Positions 39,901 through 49,559 of a stretch of DNA of 64,000 nt are shown one piece after another (the stretch's first letter is position 1; each line of letters starts with the position of its first letter). Under the pieces are notes generated by a model. It saw only the letters and a program-made list of their open reading frames with translations, did no database searches and was not told where the DNA came from. The stretch covers positions 49,542-113,541 of the forward strand of contig JAZSDX010000013.1 in NCBI GenBank assembly GCA_045531405.1. The letters run 5' to 3'. Position numbers and translations under genes: made by a program. The DNA is from RGIG4079 sp045531405. GTDB taxonomy: Bacteria; Bacteroidota; Bacteroidia; Bacteroidales; Muribaculaceae.

Positions 39901-41599
39901 TATTTCCATTGGTGTTGTCAATGTCAAATCCTGTGATATTAGCATCAATAGTTGACGAGAAAGTATAATATTTTGGTGTGAGATTAATTTTATCAAGGTA
40001 GGCAATTGGAATATCAGCATGAATATTGGCTGATTGTATGCTCTTATTGATGTTGGCATTACCGGTAATAGTAAATTGAAGATTTGGATCGATAATTGAG
40101 ATATCTCCGGAAATATAATCGTTGTCCATACTCGCATTTGCCAAAATATTATTATAACGATAACCATTAAAGTCTATATGCTTAATATCGCTATTAATGG
40201 TTGCGTGGCGTGAGTTTTTATTAATGTTAATGTTAAAATTACAAGATGCATTTGTTGTGCCAAATCTATCATTGAAGAGAGACCCTATATTTAAATTTTT
40301 GGTATTGATAGTCCCATTTGCTACAATCCCTTTAATAGAACGATTTGCCATATAATTTAAGTCAATATTGGCATTCCCTGCTGATGTTAAAACATTGCTT
40401 GAAATTTTAGCATCAGCAAGCGTTCCATTAAATTGACCTGATATAGAAATGTCTCCTAATTGAGCAATTCTAAGAACATCGTTGGGCTTTAATATATTTA
40501 GGGGAATTAATATACTATTGAGATCTTTAGATAGAGCATTAATGTTAAAAGAGGGTAGAACTATGTTCATTAAATTGGGGTCCTTTATATTTGTTATGCC
40601 ACCCCCCAAAATGGTAGCTTTTATTTTTTTAGATGAATGTGCAATATTAAGGTTTTTGATAGACAGATTGTCTAAATATCCTGATAAAGATAAGTCTATA
40701 TTAAATTGTTCATTAATATTATTGAGAATTGGGACAAAGGGACCTATATCGCGTAACGTGATATGGCTACCATTGATAATTGAAACATTTAGAGGCGGAT
40801 TTTTAATTACATCGTTGAGATTATCCCAATTTTTATAAGATAGGTTTATGTCACTAAAGGCAATCTTAGAGTTCTGAAGACTCAATTCAAAATCTTTTAT
40901 GTTTAATCCAGTAGATGCGATGTGGAAGTCGCCAATAAGATTAGATAAAACTAATCCGGAGTGTTCTTTGGCTTGCATCCTTCTAATGTCAATAATGAAG
41001 TCGTCATTTTTTAATTGAGGGATAAAAATATCAGCATTAAAGTCGGTCACATTAATGTGATTTTTATCAAACTTATTCTTAGTCGTTTTTGCTGATAGAA
41101 CATCATATGAGAATTGGCTTCCTCTAATAACTATCGTGTTGATTCGTAAATCAAATTTTGTTGGAGATTTGGATTTGTCCTTGGGTTTTAAGTTTTCTAT
41201 AATGTTTTGGATATTTATGGGTGAAGATGCGTTCTTTTTATATAATTTTGCATCAAGACCGATAATTGTTGCATGAGAAATAACAATTTGGTTGTTTTTT
41301 ATCAATTCATAAAGATCAATGCCTGCTCCTAATGTGGAAATTTTGAGCGCATTAGATTTATTATCATCATCAATGGTTATATTATTTAACGAAAGATGAT
41401 TAAATGGAGTTATATCTATTGATTCAATATTAACTGTTGTCCCTAATAAATTTGTTAATTCATTTTCTCCTATTTGACACAATTTTTTTTGTATAGGAGG
41501 GAGAGATATTGCAACATAAAGCCCCATTGGTATTACTAAAATAATAACCAATAGAGTGATAAATAGAATTTTAATTATTTTAATGATAGACTTTGTCAT
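36992..41599 (-). CDS. tamB: TamB/YhdP-type translocation and lipid-transport protein
   Basis: A 1535-aa protein with an N-terminal membrane anchor (residues about 5-33) followed by an AsmA-like start (LPPIQKKLCQIGENELTNLLGTTVNIESI in parts) and a very long beta-rich periplasmic body. The C-terminal ~350 residues match the TamB domain (YEIDEGSYNFTLQDIILKDFKI, PTKAT-like segments, MTQPDINYKLEFPSF and LSSQLSSMLGQLSDNW). TamB-like proteins bridge the inner and outer membranes and are linked to outer membrane protein assembly and phospholipid transport. Its TATCTTTG element at 41611-41618 lies only 12 nt upstream. Confidence 0.9.
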   Translation of the reverse strand: MTKSIIKIIKILFITLLVIILVIPMGLYVAISLPPIQKKLCQIGENELTNLLGTTVNIESIDITPFNHLSLNNITIDDDNKSNALKISTLGAGIDLYELIKNNQIVISHATIIGLDAKLYKKNASSPINIQNIIENLKPKDKSKSPTKFDLRINTIVIRGSQFSYDVLSAKTTKNKFDKNHINVTDFNADIFIPQLKNDDFIIDIRRMQAKEHSGLVLSNLIGDFHIASTGLNIKDFELSLQNSKIAFSDINLSYKNWDNLNDVIKNPPLNVSIINGSHITLRDIGPFVPILNNINEQFNIDLSLSGYLDNLSIKNLNIAHSSKKIKATILGGGITNIKDPNLMNIVLPSFNINALSKDLNSILIPLNILKPNDVLRIAQLGDISISGQFNGTLADAKISSNVLTSAGNANIDLNYMANRSIKGIVANGTINTKNLNIGSLFNDRFGTTNASCNFNININKNSRHATINSDIKHIDFNGYRYNNILANASMDNDYISGDISIIDPNLQFTITGNANINKSIQSANIHADIPIAYLDKINLTPKYYTFSSTIDANITGFDIDNTNGNINISDIIFSNNPDKYLFVDNISINAINNATTQQISISSKPINAMLSGSYSFNNLLPAIKDILSHSFPAIFEKQNRFITSTQKNSKLRDNDFSFNLTINKDDDIFNYFNINTKLFLPITVNGNINHPSKKLNLNINIPYLVQKNKLIENTFLSIDIDQSTDKCQLLAHSELPTKHGSMPIDISCNGIDNRLDTYINWKINRNERFEGFIDFSTLFTKDDIGNLSTDFDINPSKLIFNDSIWNIHQAKIHYSDKNLEIANFDIRHADQFITLSGKASPSTEDILFLNLKNVNLDYIFQTLEINNVLLGGDASGTFYASGLFSKKPSAYTPGLNVKNISYNSTILGDANISAHWDNEQQAVCLDALINQEDGNKSRIYGEIYPMKEALDLKFNANKINVGFMKTYMSAFASDVQGYASGKARLYGTFKYIDMIGDIYAQDLKLKIGFTNTYYSATDSIHLTPGFIDIKNITLKDPSGNTALLNGWVSHKFFKEPEFSFNITNANNFLCYDIPEITGEKWFGHINGNGFARIDGKPGVVNIYVEMETAPKSAFTFIISDLENAYDYKFLTFRDKNSLDKESAISPNGNEPIEVTKFKENAKKVEEISSSIYNMNIIVDVTPNAQITLVMDPIGGDKIKATGKGQLKMSYSSSNEDLKMYGTYEIDEGSYNFTLQDIILKDFKIRNDSRISFEGNPFAAKLDIDAVYPVKANLSDLDESFLEDKSVNNTNVPIDVIFNINGVMTQPDINYKLEFPSFVNSKSDIESKVNSIVSTEDMMKRQCLYLLALNRFYTPEYMTTTNGSELFSVASSTLSSQLSSMLGQLSDNWSIAPNLRSDLGDFSDVEVDVALSSSLLNNRLRFNGNFGYRDKTLNTNQFIGDFDLEYLLNPRGSWRLKAYNRYNDQNYYLKTATTTQGVGIMYRQDFDNMFAFLKNNNKNKNNNHNDSENPIDSIFVDSITPTKPTIIPDSTVTVP

Positions 41600-41610
41600 A
41601 TATTCATTGG

Positions 41611-41618
41611 CAAAGATA
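41611..41618 (-). promoter_or_regulatory. Candidate -7 promoter element of tamB
   Basis: On the minus strand TATCTTTG matches TAnnTTTG. It ends only 11 nt upstream of the start codon, so the mRNA leader would be a few nucleotides long at most. Confidence 0.5.
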
Positions 41619-41782
41619 CTTATTTTTTGCCGGTTTTAAGATATCGTAGAAGTGAAAAGATGTGTAAATGAAATTATGTCTTAAAAAGTAAAACTATTTT
41701 TGCCTAAAAAATAGATGTATTTTTGTCATTTTGAAAGTTTGAAATGGTATTGTTGTGGTAAAATGAAAGTTTTATTAAGTTT

Positions 41783-41815
41783 TTTGCGTAAAATAGAAAT
41801 TAATGACTATATTTG
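41783..41815 (+). promoter_or_regulatory. Near-consensus promoter of the tryptophanase gene
   Basis: TTTG (41783-41786), a 21-nt spacer and TATATTTG (41808-41815) match the Bacteroidota consensus completely, 57 nt upstream of the ATG. No TnaC-like leader peptide with a Trp codon is visible in the leader. Confidence 0.75.
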
Positions 41816-41872
41816 TGCTCGCATTTTAAGTAATGAAAATTAATAATATAAATAAATCAATCTATTAAAACT

Positions 41873-43324
41873 ATGTCAGTAGTAAAATTTTACAAACAAG
41901 ACCAACAAGTGCCTTTGGAAATGCATAAGGTACGTGTAGTGCAAAAATTGTTTCTTCCTAATGTAGATGAACGCGTTGCGAAAATTCGAGAAGCAGGAAA
42001 TAATACTTTCTTGTTGCAAAACAAAGATGTGTTTATGGATATGCTCACCGACTCGGGTGTGAATGCAATGAGCGACAATCAAGTTGCAGCATCTATGCAA
42101 GCCGATGACTCATATGCTGGGTCGGAAACATATAATCGATTGGTGTCAGCTCTAAAGACAGTGTTCAGAACTGAATATTTTTTGCCGGCCCACCAAGGTC
42201 GTGCATGTGAAAACATTCTTGCCGAATCATTCGTTAAGCCTGGCGATGTCGTGCCTATGAACTTTCACTTCACCACAACAAAGGCTCATATCACTCGAAT
42301 GGGTGGTCGTGTTGAAGAATTAGTAACAAAAGAGGGACTTGATCCCGACTATATACATCCATTCAAGGGAAACTTTGATATTGAACGTTTGAAAGCTCTT
42401 ATTGCCGAAGTTGGGGCTGAACACATACCATTTGTGCGTATCGAAGCTGGTACAAACCTCATTGGTGGTCAACCTCTTTCAATGGAAAATATGCTCGAAG
42501 TGGCTCAAGTGTGTCGCGAAAACGGTATTATGTCGGTACTTGATGCTTCGCTTCTTCAAGATAATCTTTATTTTATAAAAACTCGTGAAGAAGCAGCCAA
42601 AGATATGTCTATAAAGGAAATCACTCACAAGATTGCCGATGCAATGGATCTTATCTACTTCTCTTCACGCAAATTAGGATTCTCTCGTGGTGGTGGAATT
42701 GTATCAAACAACAATGACCTTATCATGAAGATGAAAGAATTGATTCCTTTGTTTGAAGGTTTCTTGACTTATGGTGGTATGGAAGTGCGAGCAATGGAAG
42801 CTATGGCTGTGGGGCTTCTTGAAACAATGGACGAAGAAATAATCAACCAAGGCCCTCAATTCATTGAATATCTTGTGAAAGAACTTGATGAGTATGGTGT
42901 GCCTATGGTAAAACCCGCCGGAGGTCTTGGTGCACACATTAATGCATCAGCTTTCTTGCCTGATATGCCCCATGATCAATATCCTGCCGGAGCACTTGCT
43001 GCAGCTTTGTATATTGCCGGTGGTATTCGTGGTATGGAACGTGGTTCTATCTCAGAACAACGCAACGAAGATGGTACTGAAAATTATGCCGAATTAGAAC
43101 TGTTGCGTCTTGCATGTCCTCGTCGTGTGTTCACTCTTTCTCAAATAAAATATTGTGCCGACCGTGTGAAATGGTTGTATGACAATCGTCATTTAATTGG
43201 TGGCTTGAAATGGAAGGATGAACCTCAAGTATTGCGTTTCTTCTCTGGTCGTCTTGAAGCAATAGACGATTGGCAAGATAAACTTGCTGCGAAATTTCGC
43301 GAAGATTTTGGCGATAGTTTGTAA
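41873..43324 (+). CDS. tnaA: Tryptophanase / beta-eliminating lyase family protein
   Basis: A 483-aa PLP enzyme of the tryptophanase-tyrosine phenol-lyase family. It should cleave tryptophan to indole, pyruvate and ammonia, or the analogous tyrosine. Shared segments are TDSGVNAMSDNQ, YFLPAHQGRACENIL, FHFTTTKAHI, GGIRGMERGS and LACPRRVFT. The PLP Lys is Lys267 in the box SSRKLGFSRGG, where E. coli TnaA has SAKKD: the catalytic Lys is kept but the flanking residues differ. The family is secure, the substrate is not. It is monocistronic with a strong promoter and a palindromic terminator. Confidence 0.88.
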   Translation: MSVVKFYKQDQQVPLEMHKVRVVQKLFLPNVDERVAKIREAGNNTFLLQNKDVFMDMLTDSGVNAMSDNQVAASMQADDSYAGSETYNRLVSALKTVFRTEYFLPAHQGRACENILAESFVKPGDVVPMNFHFTTTKAHITRMGGRVEELVTKEGLDPDYIHPFKGNFDIERLKALIAEVGAEHIPFVRIEAGTNLIGGQPLSMENMLEVAQVCRENGIMSVLDASLLQDNLYFIKTREEAAKDMSIKEITHKIADAMDLIYFSSRKLGFSRGGGIVSNNNDLIMKMKELIPLFEGFLTYGGMEVRAMEAMAVGLLETMDEEIINQGPQFIEYLVKELDEYGVPMVKPAGGLGAHINASAFLPDMPHDQYPAGALAAALYIAGGIRGMERGSISEQRNEDGTENYAELELLRLACPRRVFTLSQIKYCADRVKWLYDNRHLIGGLKWKDEPQVLRFFSGRLEAIDDWQDKLAAKFREDFGDSL

Positions 43325-43381
43325 AAGAAACGAGGGATAAAACTTTTGGATATAAGATTCTGATTAGAATCTATGTAATAT

Positions 43382-43411
43382 GAATAGGGCTCGGAATTCC
43401 GAGCCCTATTC
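43382..43411. terminator. Bidirectional terminator between tnaA and the LRR protein gene
   Basis: GAATAGGGCTCGG and its complement CCGAGCCCTATTC form a perfect inverted repeat with a 4-nt AATT centre between two convergent genes. Confidence 0.8.
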
Positions 43412-43432
43412 ATTTATAAATCAGGAGTATTG

Positions 43433-46400
43433 TTATTTTACAATTACTTTTTGAGCGTTGTTTCCAAAAGTAACGATGTATATACCTTTAGCTACATTAT
43501 CGAAAGATGCATATCCATCAATTATTGATGTTGACTCTACTATTGTGCCACTTGTGGAAATTAGATTTATAGTATAGTCATCATAGGTAGAGGCTTTTAA
43601 TATAATACTATTGCCATCTACATATATTATAGAAGATGCATCGTCGCTAACTACACATTCTACTCCGGCAGTAACGTCCATTAATGTAGTGTAGAGGAAT
43701 AAGTTGGGGAATTTGGCATTAGTCATTACACACATTACTCCTTCAAAGTCTTTAAGGAACTTAGTTACACCGTTTTCAATGGTGTATTCGGTGCCAAAGA
43801 TAAGTTCTTCTCCTTCGAGTTCGCCATAATCGTTGATGATTGGTGCGCCGAGGAACCAACGATACACTGTTTGAGTTGCATCAACAACAGCTTGATCGGC
43901 AAGGTCAATAACGCCTTCGGCCGATGGAGCTACGTCGATTGGAGCTTGATTGCTATAGGAGTATGATATGTATCTTGGATTTACTTTAGGCAATGTTTTG
44001 AATGTTAAGTTGTTGCCGGTGAGGCCAAGCATAAGCAATTGAGAAAGGTTATCGACATTGATTGAAGTTAATTGGTTGTTGGTGATAGTGAATTGACTCA
44101 CATTAGGCACACCATCAAGATTAATTTCAGTGAAATTATTGTGGTCGAGATATAATGCCCAAATATTGTTGTTTTTGAGCTTGATTTCGCTTAATTGATT
44201 GTTAGCAACCGACAATACTTGTAACTCAGGGTTGTTTGTAACATCAAGAGTTGTCAATACATTGTCATTGAGGCTTAATGTTGTCAAATTAGGATATTTT
44301 GATGCATCAAAAGACGATAAATTATTGCCATCAAGAGTTGTTTCTTTGAAATTAGTCGATTGAGGTAAGGTAATTTCGCTAAGACCGGCATTTGAAACAC
44401 TCACGTTGATTGCATCGGTGAGTTTTGACATGTCACATTTAGAAAGTGTAGCTCCCGACATACTGAATACTGATACCTTATCAGATGGTTCATAGGTATA
44501 AACTTTTACATCAACACCGGCTTTTGTTTGAGCATCAAAAAGTTGGTAAGTTGTGCCAAGAAGATATTGACTGAGGTTTTCATTACCATCCCAACCAATG
44601 TAAATAGCAGTGTTTGGTTGAGCTGCAGCTAATGACAAAGTAACAGCATCGCCATCTTTAACAGTGGTGAATGATGCGATTTCGTTTGTTGGCATACCGG
44701 CCGCAAGGATTGGTGTAGTTTTAAATACTTTGTCGCCTGAGAAGCCGGGATATGCTGCATTTGTCATCTCACATACAATTTCGCCAACAGAGGTATTTAA
44801 GAATCTCATGTTACCATTGTTGTTGATGTAATCAGTGCCTTCAATAAGAGAGTTGCCTTTTGAGTCCTTCCAAGTGTAGACTGTCCCAATGCCGTTTATT
44901 ACGCGATTTTGTTTAGAAAGGTCAATACCGGGGCCTTTTGTGGGGATAAACAAATCGCTTTGGGGTGCATATACATAATTTTCATCACTTAGGCTGCCAT
45001 GAGTTGGCAATGTTTCAATAGTGAAGTTGTTGTTATTGCATGCAAAATATTGCAATCCACATTCGGTTGGCATTACAATTGATGTCAATTTATTGTGCGA
45101 CACATCAAGTCGAGTCATTATTGAGCAATAAGTGAAATCGAGTGTTTCAAACAAGTTTTTTGATAAATCAACACTCAAAATATAGTCGGCATCAGAAAGG
45201 TCTATCTTAGTTAATTGGTTATTGCTAAGATTGAGTTTTTTGATTGCTTGAACATTATTGAGTGTGAGGTCGGTTAATTTATTATTGCTTAAGTTGATGT
45301 CGGTTAATGCATTCTTTTCGTAATAGCCATTATTTCCGGCAAGTGAAAGTGAAGAGAAATTATTGCCACTTAAGTTTAATGCTGTTAAGCAACGATTCCA
45401 CGAAAGGTCGATGGTGTAAAGACCTGCATTGACGATATTGAGTGTGCGCAATGATGCCGATTTGGTCAAATCGGCTGAATACATTGGGATATCCTTTACA
45501 TCAATAGCCGATAGAGTAGAACCTTCTTTAACAAATACATCAATAGAGCTATATCCATTCTTTTTGCCAACGACATTTGCTGTTGTAGGTGCAGTTGAAG
45601 ATGTCGCGGTAAATACGGTTGGTTTGCTATCACCGAAACTTACATAAAATTCTATTGGGTTTTCAGGTGTAGCACCTTCAATACCTATGCCAAACGACAT
45701 TGTTGTTTCGAGAGCAAGACCTGATGTGAATGAGAACGCTTTGATGCTATCGCCATATTCATCTTCCGATTTGATCTTGAATTTATCGGTGCGAAGTATC
45801 GCATCGGGGAAAGCCGAGTTGGCGAAGGCGATATAAACACTGTCTTCGGGAATTTTGTTGATAGTCATTACACCATTTTCGTAGGTGTAGTAACTTGGGT
45901 CAACAAGCGATGGACTTTCGGGTGATGATTCTGAAACAGAATAAAGAACTACATCGGTAGTAGTTTCTTCGCGAATTACTCGTGAAGAGTAGTCAAATGT
46001 GCTCCCCACTTTATATGATTTCTCAACAGGGAAGTTGCGTTGACCATAATAATAAGTGTTCCATGTTCCGGGATCAAGGGGAAGTGAAACAAAGTCAAGG
46101 CAGTTGTTTTGAACCTCTACAATGTAGAGATTAGGATTGTTAGTAACATCAAATGAGGTTAAATAGTTATTTGAAGCAGAAATGGTGATTAACTCAGGAC
46201 ATTTTGAAATGTCGATGTTTGTTAATTTATTGCCGCCACAGAATAAATATTTAAGTTTCGGATTATGGGTAACATCAAGTGAAGTGAGCTTATAATCGTA
46301 GTTATATGAACCAACGTGGTCGCAATACAACTCGGTAAGATATGGGTTGTTGCTTAAGTCGATTGATGTTATTTTAGTGTTAGAGATGTTGAGAACTCTG

Positions 46401-47134
46401 AGGTAAGAGTTTTTAGAAACATCTACGCTTTCCACATCGGTAACATCAAGGGTCAATCGCATCAAATTAGGACAACCAGTAGGGTCGCATTTCTTTAATC
46501 CCATATTATGATAACCATCAAACGACATGAGGTTAGGATAGTCTGATAAATTAAATTCAGGATCAAGATGTTCAATGGTGTTCATTTCAAGAATTGTCAA
46601 GTTTGGTTTGTTTTTACCAATCTTGAGAGGCGATTCAGCGCTAAATGTATTGTCAGATACATAAACAGCTTGCAAGTTTGGCATATTGCTTAAATCAAGC
46701 CCTTCCAATTCATTGTGAGTGAGGTCTAAGATTATTAGTTTGTCACAACCATTGAATTCGATAGATGAGATATAGCAACCACTTGCATTGAAATAGTCTA
46801 TTTGATTGGGATCACCATAAATTTTAACAATACCGTCGCTTGACACTTGGCAGTTGATAAGAGTGCCACCCATTTGATTTAATGAATCCATATAGGCTGG
46901 TTGCACTTCATATTCAATTTTACCAAAACCACAATCTACATCTACATATTGGGTAGAGTCGATAGAACCTATTACAAGTGAGAACTGATTTGCCTCTCCG
47001 TAACTGTCGTAAATATTGGTCTTAAATGTGATTATCGGCTCATCGTTATTTTGAGCCATTGCCACATTTGAAAGCCCCATGATGGAGAGAATTAAAAAGG
47101 CTTTCATTGCCAATGAATAAAAATGTTTTTTCAT
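43433..47134 (-). CDS. Secreted leucine-rich repeat protein with T9SS sorting tail
   Basis: A 1233-aa exported protein. After a signal peptide (residues 1-27, ending MGLSNVAMA) it contains three successive super-units. Each has a block of LRRs (LxxLxLSxNxLxxL type) then a beta module with a repeated outline (a TLP segment, Y.Y, an aromatic YRW or YTW core, NGV..FL, then C.MTNA.FP). The C-terminal ~75 residues are a T9SS sorting domain (TINLISTSGTIVES, then GIYIVTFGNNAQKVIVK). It should be displayed or released at the cell surface through T9SS. LRRs of this type often bind host proteins, but no partner is known. It follows the protease gene by 26 nt and is probably cotranscribed. Confidence 0.9.
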   Translation of the reverse strand: MKKHFYSLAMKAFLILSIMGLSNVAMAQNNDEPIITFKTNIYDSYGEANQFSLVIGSIDSTQYVDVDCGFGKIEYEVQPAYMDSLNQMGGTLINCQVSSDGIVKIYGDPNQIDYFNASGCYISSIEFNGCDKLIILDLTHNELEGLDLSNMPNLQAVYVSDNTFSAESPLKIGKNKPNLTILEMNTIEHLDPEFNLSDYPNLMSFDGYHNMGLKKCDPTGCPNLMRLTLDVTDVESVDVSKNSYLRVLNISNTKITSIDLSNNPYLTELYCDHVGSYNYDYKLTSLDVTHNPKLKYLFCGGNKLTNIDISKCPELITISASNNYLTSFDVTNNPNLYIVEVQNNCLDFVSLPLDPGTWNTYYYGQRNFPVEKSYKVGSTFDYSSRVIREETTTDVVLYSVSESSPESPSLVDPSYYTYENGVMTINKIPEDSVYIAFANSAFPDAILRTDKFKIKSEDEYGDSIKAFSFTSGLALETTMSFGIGIEGATPENPIEFYVSFGDSKPTVFTATSSTAPTTANVVGKKNGYSSIDVFVKEGSTLSAIDVKDIPMYSADLTKSASLRTLNIVNAGLYTIDLSWNRCLTALNLSGNNFSSLSLAGNNGYYEKNALTDINLSNNKLTDLTLNNVQAIKKLNLSNNQLTKIDLSDADYILSVDLSKNLFETLDFTYCSIMTRLDVSHNKLTSIVMPTECGLQYFACNNNNFTIETLPTHGSLSDENYVYAPQSDLFIPTKGPGIDLSKQNRVINGIGTVYTWKDSKGNSLIEGTDYINNNGNMRFLNTSVGEIVCEMTNAAYPGFSGDKVFKTTPILAAGMPTNEIASFTTVKDGDAVTLSLAAAQPNTAIYIGWDGNENLSQYLLGTTYQLFDAQTKAGVDVKVYTYEPSDKVSVFSMSGATLSKCDMSKLTDAINVSVSNAGLSEITLPQSTNFKETTLDGNNLSSFDASKYPNLTTLSLNDNVLTTLDVTNNPELQVLSVANNQLSEIKLKNNNIWALYLDHNNFTEINLDGVPNVSQFTITNNQLTSINVDNLSQLLMLGLTGNNLTFKTLPKVNPRYISYSYSNQAPIDVAPSAEGVIDLADQAVVDATQTVYRWFLGAPIINDYGELEGEELIFGTEYTIENGVTKFLKDFEGVMCVMTNAKFPNLFLYTTLMDVTAGVECVVSDDASSIIYVDGNSIILKASTYDDYTINLISTSGTIVESTSIIDGYASFDNVAKGIYIVTFGNNAQKVIVK

Positions 47135-47159
47135 TAATTTGAGAGATAAATATTATTAA

Positions 47160-49442
47160 TTATTTTACTAATACTCGTTGGTTGTAACTGCCATTTACAT
47201 TGATGATATATACTCCTGTTTCAATTATTGAAGCATCAATCAATATTTCATCGCCGTCACATGATTGAGTTAAAACGGGTTGTCCTGAGATGTTATATAC
47301 TATCACATTCATTGTTTCAGCTCCTCCGAGGAATACTTCTAATTGACGATTTCCCGAGGACTTAACTATTAATCGAGCATTGTTCTCAACCGAAATGCCT
47401 TCTACACCATCATTTTCAGCACGACGAATAACCTCTTTTAATCCATCATAAGCGTTGAATTTACCGGCACCCCATTGCACTGCATCACCTTCTTCAACAT
47501 ATTTGTCTTTAATGGCTGTTGACATTGCAATATCTTTTACTTCGTCAATGGTTAAAGTTGGGTCGGCTTCGAGCCAAAGTGCAACAGCTCCGGCAACGGC
47601 AGGAGTAGCCATTGATGTACCTACTTGTTGGTGCCAATAGTTTTTGCGATTTTTTTCGGTTAGTTGAGCTTGCAATGCACTTGTGGGTAATTTATAATTT
47701 TCAACATAATATGAATTGGTCGATGAAATTGTGGTTGCCCCAGGGGCACATATATGAGGAAGGTTGCGACCATCAATCAATGTGCCGTATGATGAGAAAC
47801 TTGATATATATCCGGGAGTGTATTGACCGGGATAGTTATATGGATTCCCATCAAGCGATACCCAAGTGTTGCGAGTATTATATGAGCCAACAACGAGGAT
47901 ATTGTTAGCGCATGCCATATCGCTGATAGAACCATTTGTGCTACCATTATCCCAACCATCAATAGCATATCCGTCCATAGATGAATAAAGTCCGCTACAG
48001 AAACAATCGATACGTTGGCCATCTTTCCCTTCTACAATGACCCCAAGGATATAATTGCCATTAGCATTGGTAGATTGATTGTCGGAGATAAAATAGTCAA
48101 TTAACACATAATAACGGCCATTATTTTCGTCAATCATTGATCCCATACCTACGTATCCGTCAAATGCACGATTGAAATTGGCATTTGTAAGGTCGCCATC
48201 TTGTGCATAGTTGGGTGACGCATAATAAACAGCACTACCATTCATGTTTGATGTGATGGCATGTTGGAATGTGATTGTGCCACGGGCTTTATTATAGGCA
48301 ATGAGTTTAACGGTAAATTCGGTTGAGTCATTGCTATAAATATATAGTTGATCGTAACGGAGGTTGTAGTATGTACCTGCCGATGTTGGCACTTGTGCAT
48401 AGGTGGGTTTGATAAATGTTTGTAATACAGAATCTTCGCTATTAAAAGTTTGATTAAGAGCAATAGGTAATTCTCCTTCATTACCGGCGGCAACGCAAAT
48501 AATAGCTTCTTCTCCAGCCAAATCAAGATATTGGCTCATCACTTCAGTTCCGTCGTGAGCACCCACATTGCTACCGAGTGAAAGATTGATGACAGCCGGT
48601 TTATTATTGTTGTATGCATAGTCGAGAATCCCTTCGATACCGAGAGCTATCAACATGTCGTAGAGGTCACCACATGATACCGCAATGTCGGATTCGTATG
48701 CCACACCATAGAATGGATTGTAGTCGGTTTCGACTTTTGCACTGAGTTGGCTTGTGCCTTTCGCTACTGTTAAAGTGTCACGATAGCTACCAGCCATAAT
48801 TCCAAGAGTATGTGACCCATGGAATGTCGTTTCGTCATCGGTTTTGAACTTTGAGATTTGATCGGCAGTATATGTTTTTACATCAAAGCCATCACTTGAG
48901 GTTGATGAGGCATAGATGTGAGTTAGTTGTTGAATGCGCGATGTGCCATCGGCATTTCTGAAGTTTACATGGTTGGGGTCGAGACCGGCATCAACCAATC
49001 CTGTCACAACTCCTTTGCCGGTATATGCTTGAGGTAAGTCAGTGCCGGCATAAATTTTGTCAACACCCATTGCCGAACGCACCTTGTCCATTTTGGGCAT
49101 TACTTTGCGAGATAGTTGTAATGTTTTAACACTACGAAGTGAAGAAATGCGCTCAACGTCACCTATAGGCATTGATACCATTGCGATGTCGCCTTTTACA
49201 CGTACTACATTCACACCTTCGGCTTCAAGTTCTTTAGCTGTGCAACCTTCGTTTAGCTTAATCAATCCAGTGATGTGTGTTGTAGGAATGTTTAACTCTT
49301 GTAGAGCTTTGGTATAGACCTCATGAGTTGGAATTCCCTCTGTTTGGTATTGTCGTAAAATCGCTTGATTGCGCAAATCAAGTTGTGCCGACGATGATAA
49401 CGCCAATCCTGCAATTATCAAACTTAATGAGATTTTTTTCAT
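47160..49442 (-). CDS. Secreted subtilisin-like serine protease (S8) with T9SS tail
   Basis: A 760-aa exported protease. Residues 1-19 are a signal peptide, residues 25-115 a prodomain-like part, and residues 140-690 the catalytic domain. The triad is complete: Asp151 (GLVDAGLDP), His208 (FHGSHTLG) and Ser610 (VGTSMATPAVAGAVALW), with the oxyanion Asn in AAGNEGEL. A long insert lies between the oxyanion region and the Ser. The C-terminal ~75 residues form a T9SS sorting domain (VIVYNISGQPVLTQS, then TGVYIINVNGSYNQRVLVK). It should be secreted. Substrate is not known. Confidence 0.93.
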   Translation of the reverse strand: MKKISLSLIIAGLALSSSAQLDLRNQAILRQYQTEGIPTHEVYTKALQELNIPTTHITGLIKLNEGCTAKELEAEGVNVVRVKGDIAMVSMPIGDVERISSLRSVKTLQLSRKVMPKMDKVRSAMGVDKIYAGTDLPQAYTGKGVVTGLVDAGLDPNHVNFRNADGTSRIQQLTHIYASSTSSDGFDVKTYTADQISKFKTDDETTFHGSHTLGIMAGSYRDTLTVAKGTSQLSAKVETDYNPFYGVAYESDIAVSCGDLYDMLIALGIEGILDYAYNNNKPAVINLSLGSNVGAHDGTEVMSQYLDLAGEEAIICVAAGNEGELPIALNQTFNSEDSVLQTFIKPTYAQVPTSAGTYYNLRYDQLYIYSNDSTEFTVKLIAYNKARGTITFQHAITSNMNGSAVYYASPNYAQDGDLTNANFNRAFDGYVGMGSMIDENNGRYYVLIDYFISDNQSTNANGNYILGVIVEGKDGQRIDCFCSGLYSSMDGYAIDGWDNGSTNGSISDMACANNILVVGSYNTRNTWVSLDGNPYNYPGQYTPGYISSFSSYGTLIDGRNLPHICAPGATTISSTNSYYVENYKLPTSALQAQLTEKNRKNYWHQQVGTSMATPAVAGAVALWLEADPTLTIDEVKDIAMSTAIKDKYVEEGDAVQWGAGKFNAYDGLKEVIRRAENDGVEGISVENNARLIVKSSGNRQLEVFLGGAETMNVIVYNISGQPVLTQSCDGDEILIDASIIETGVYIINVNGSYNQRVLVK

Positions 49443-49559
49443 AAATAGAATGAGGAGATTAATGATTTATAATTTACTTGTAATAATCACAAATAGAGGA
49501 AATGCCATATTAGATTGTAGCATTACCTCTATTTGATATAATAGTATATTGATTACTTG

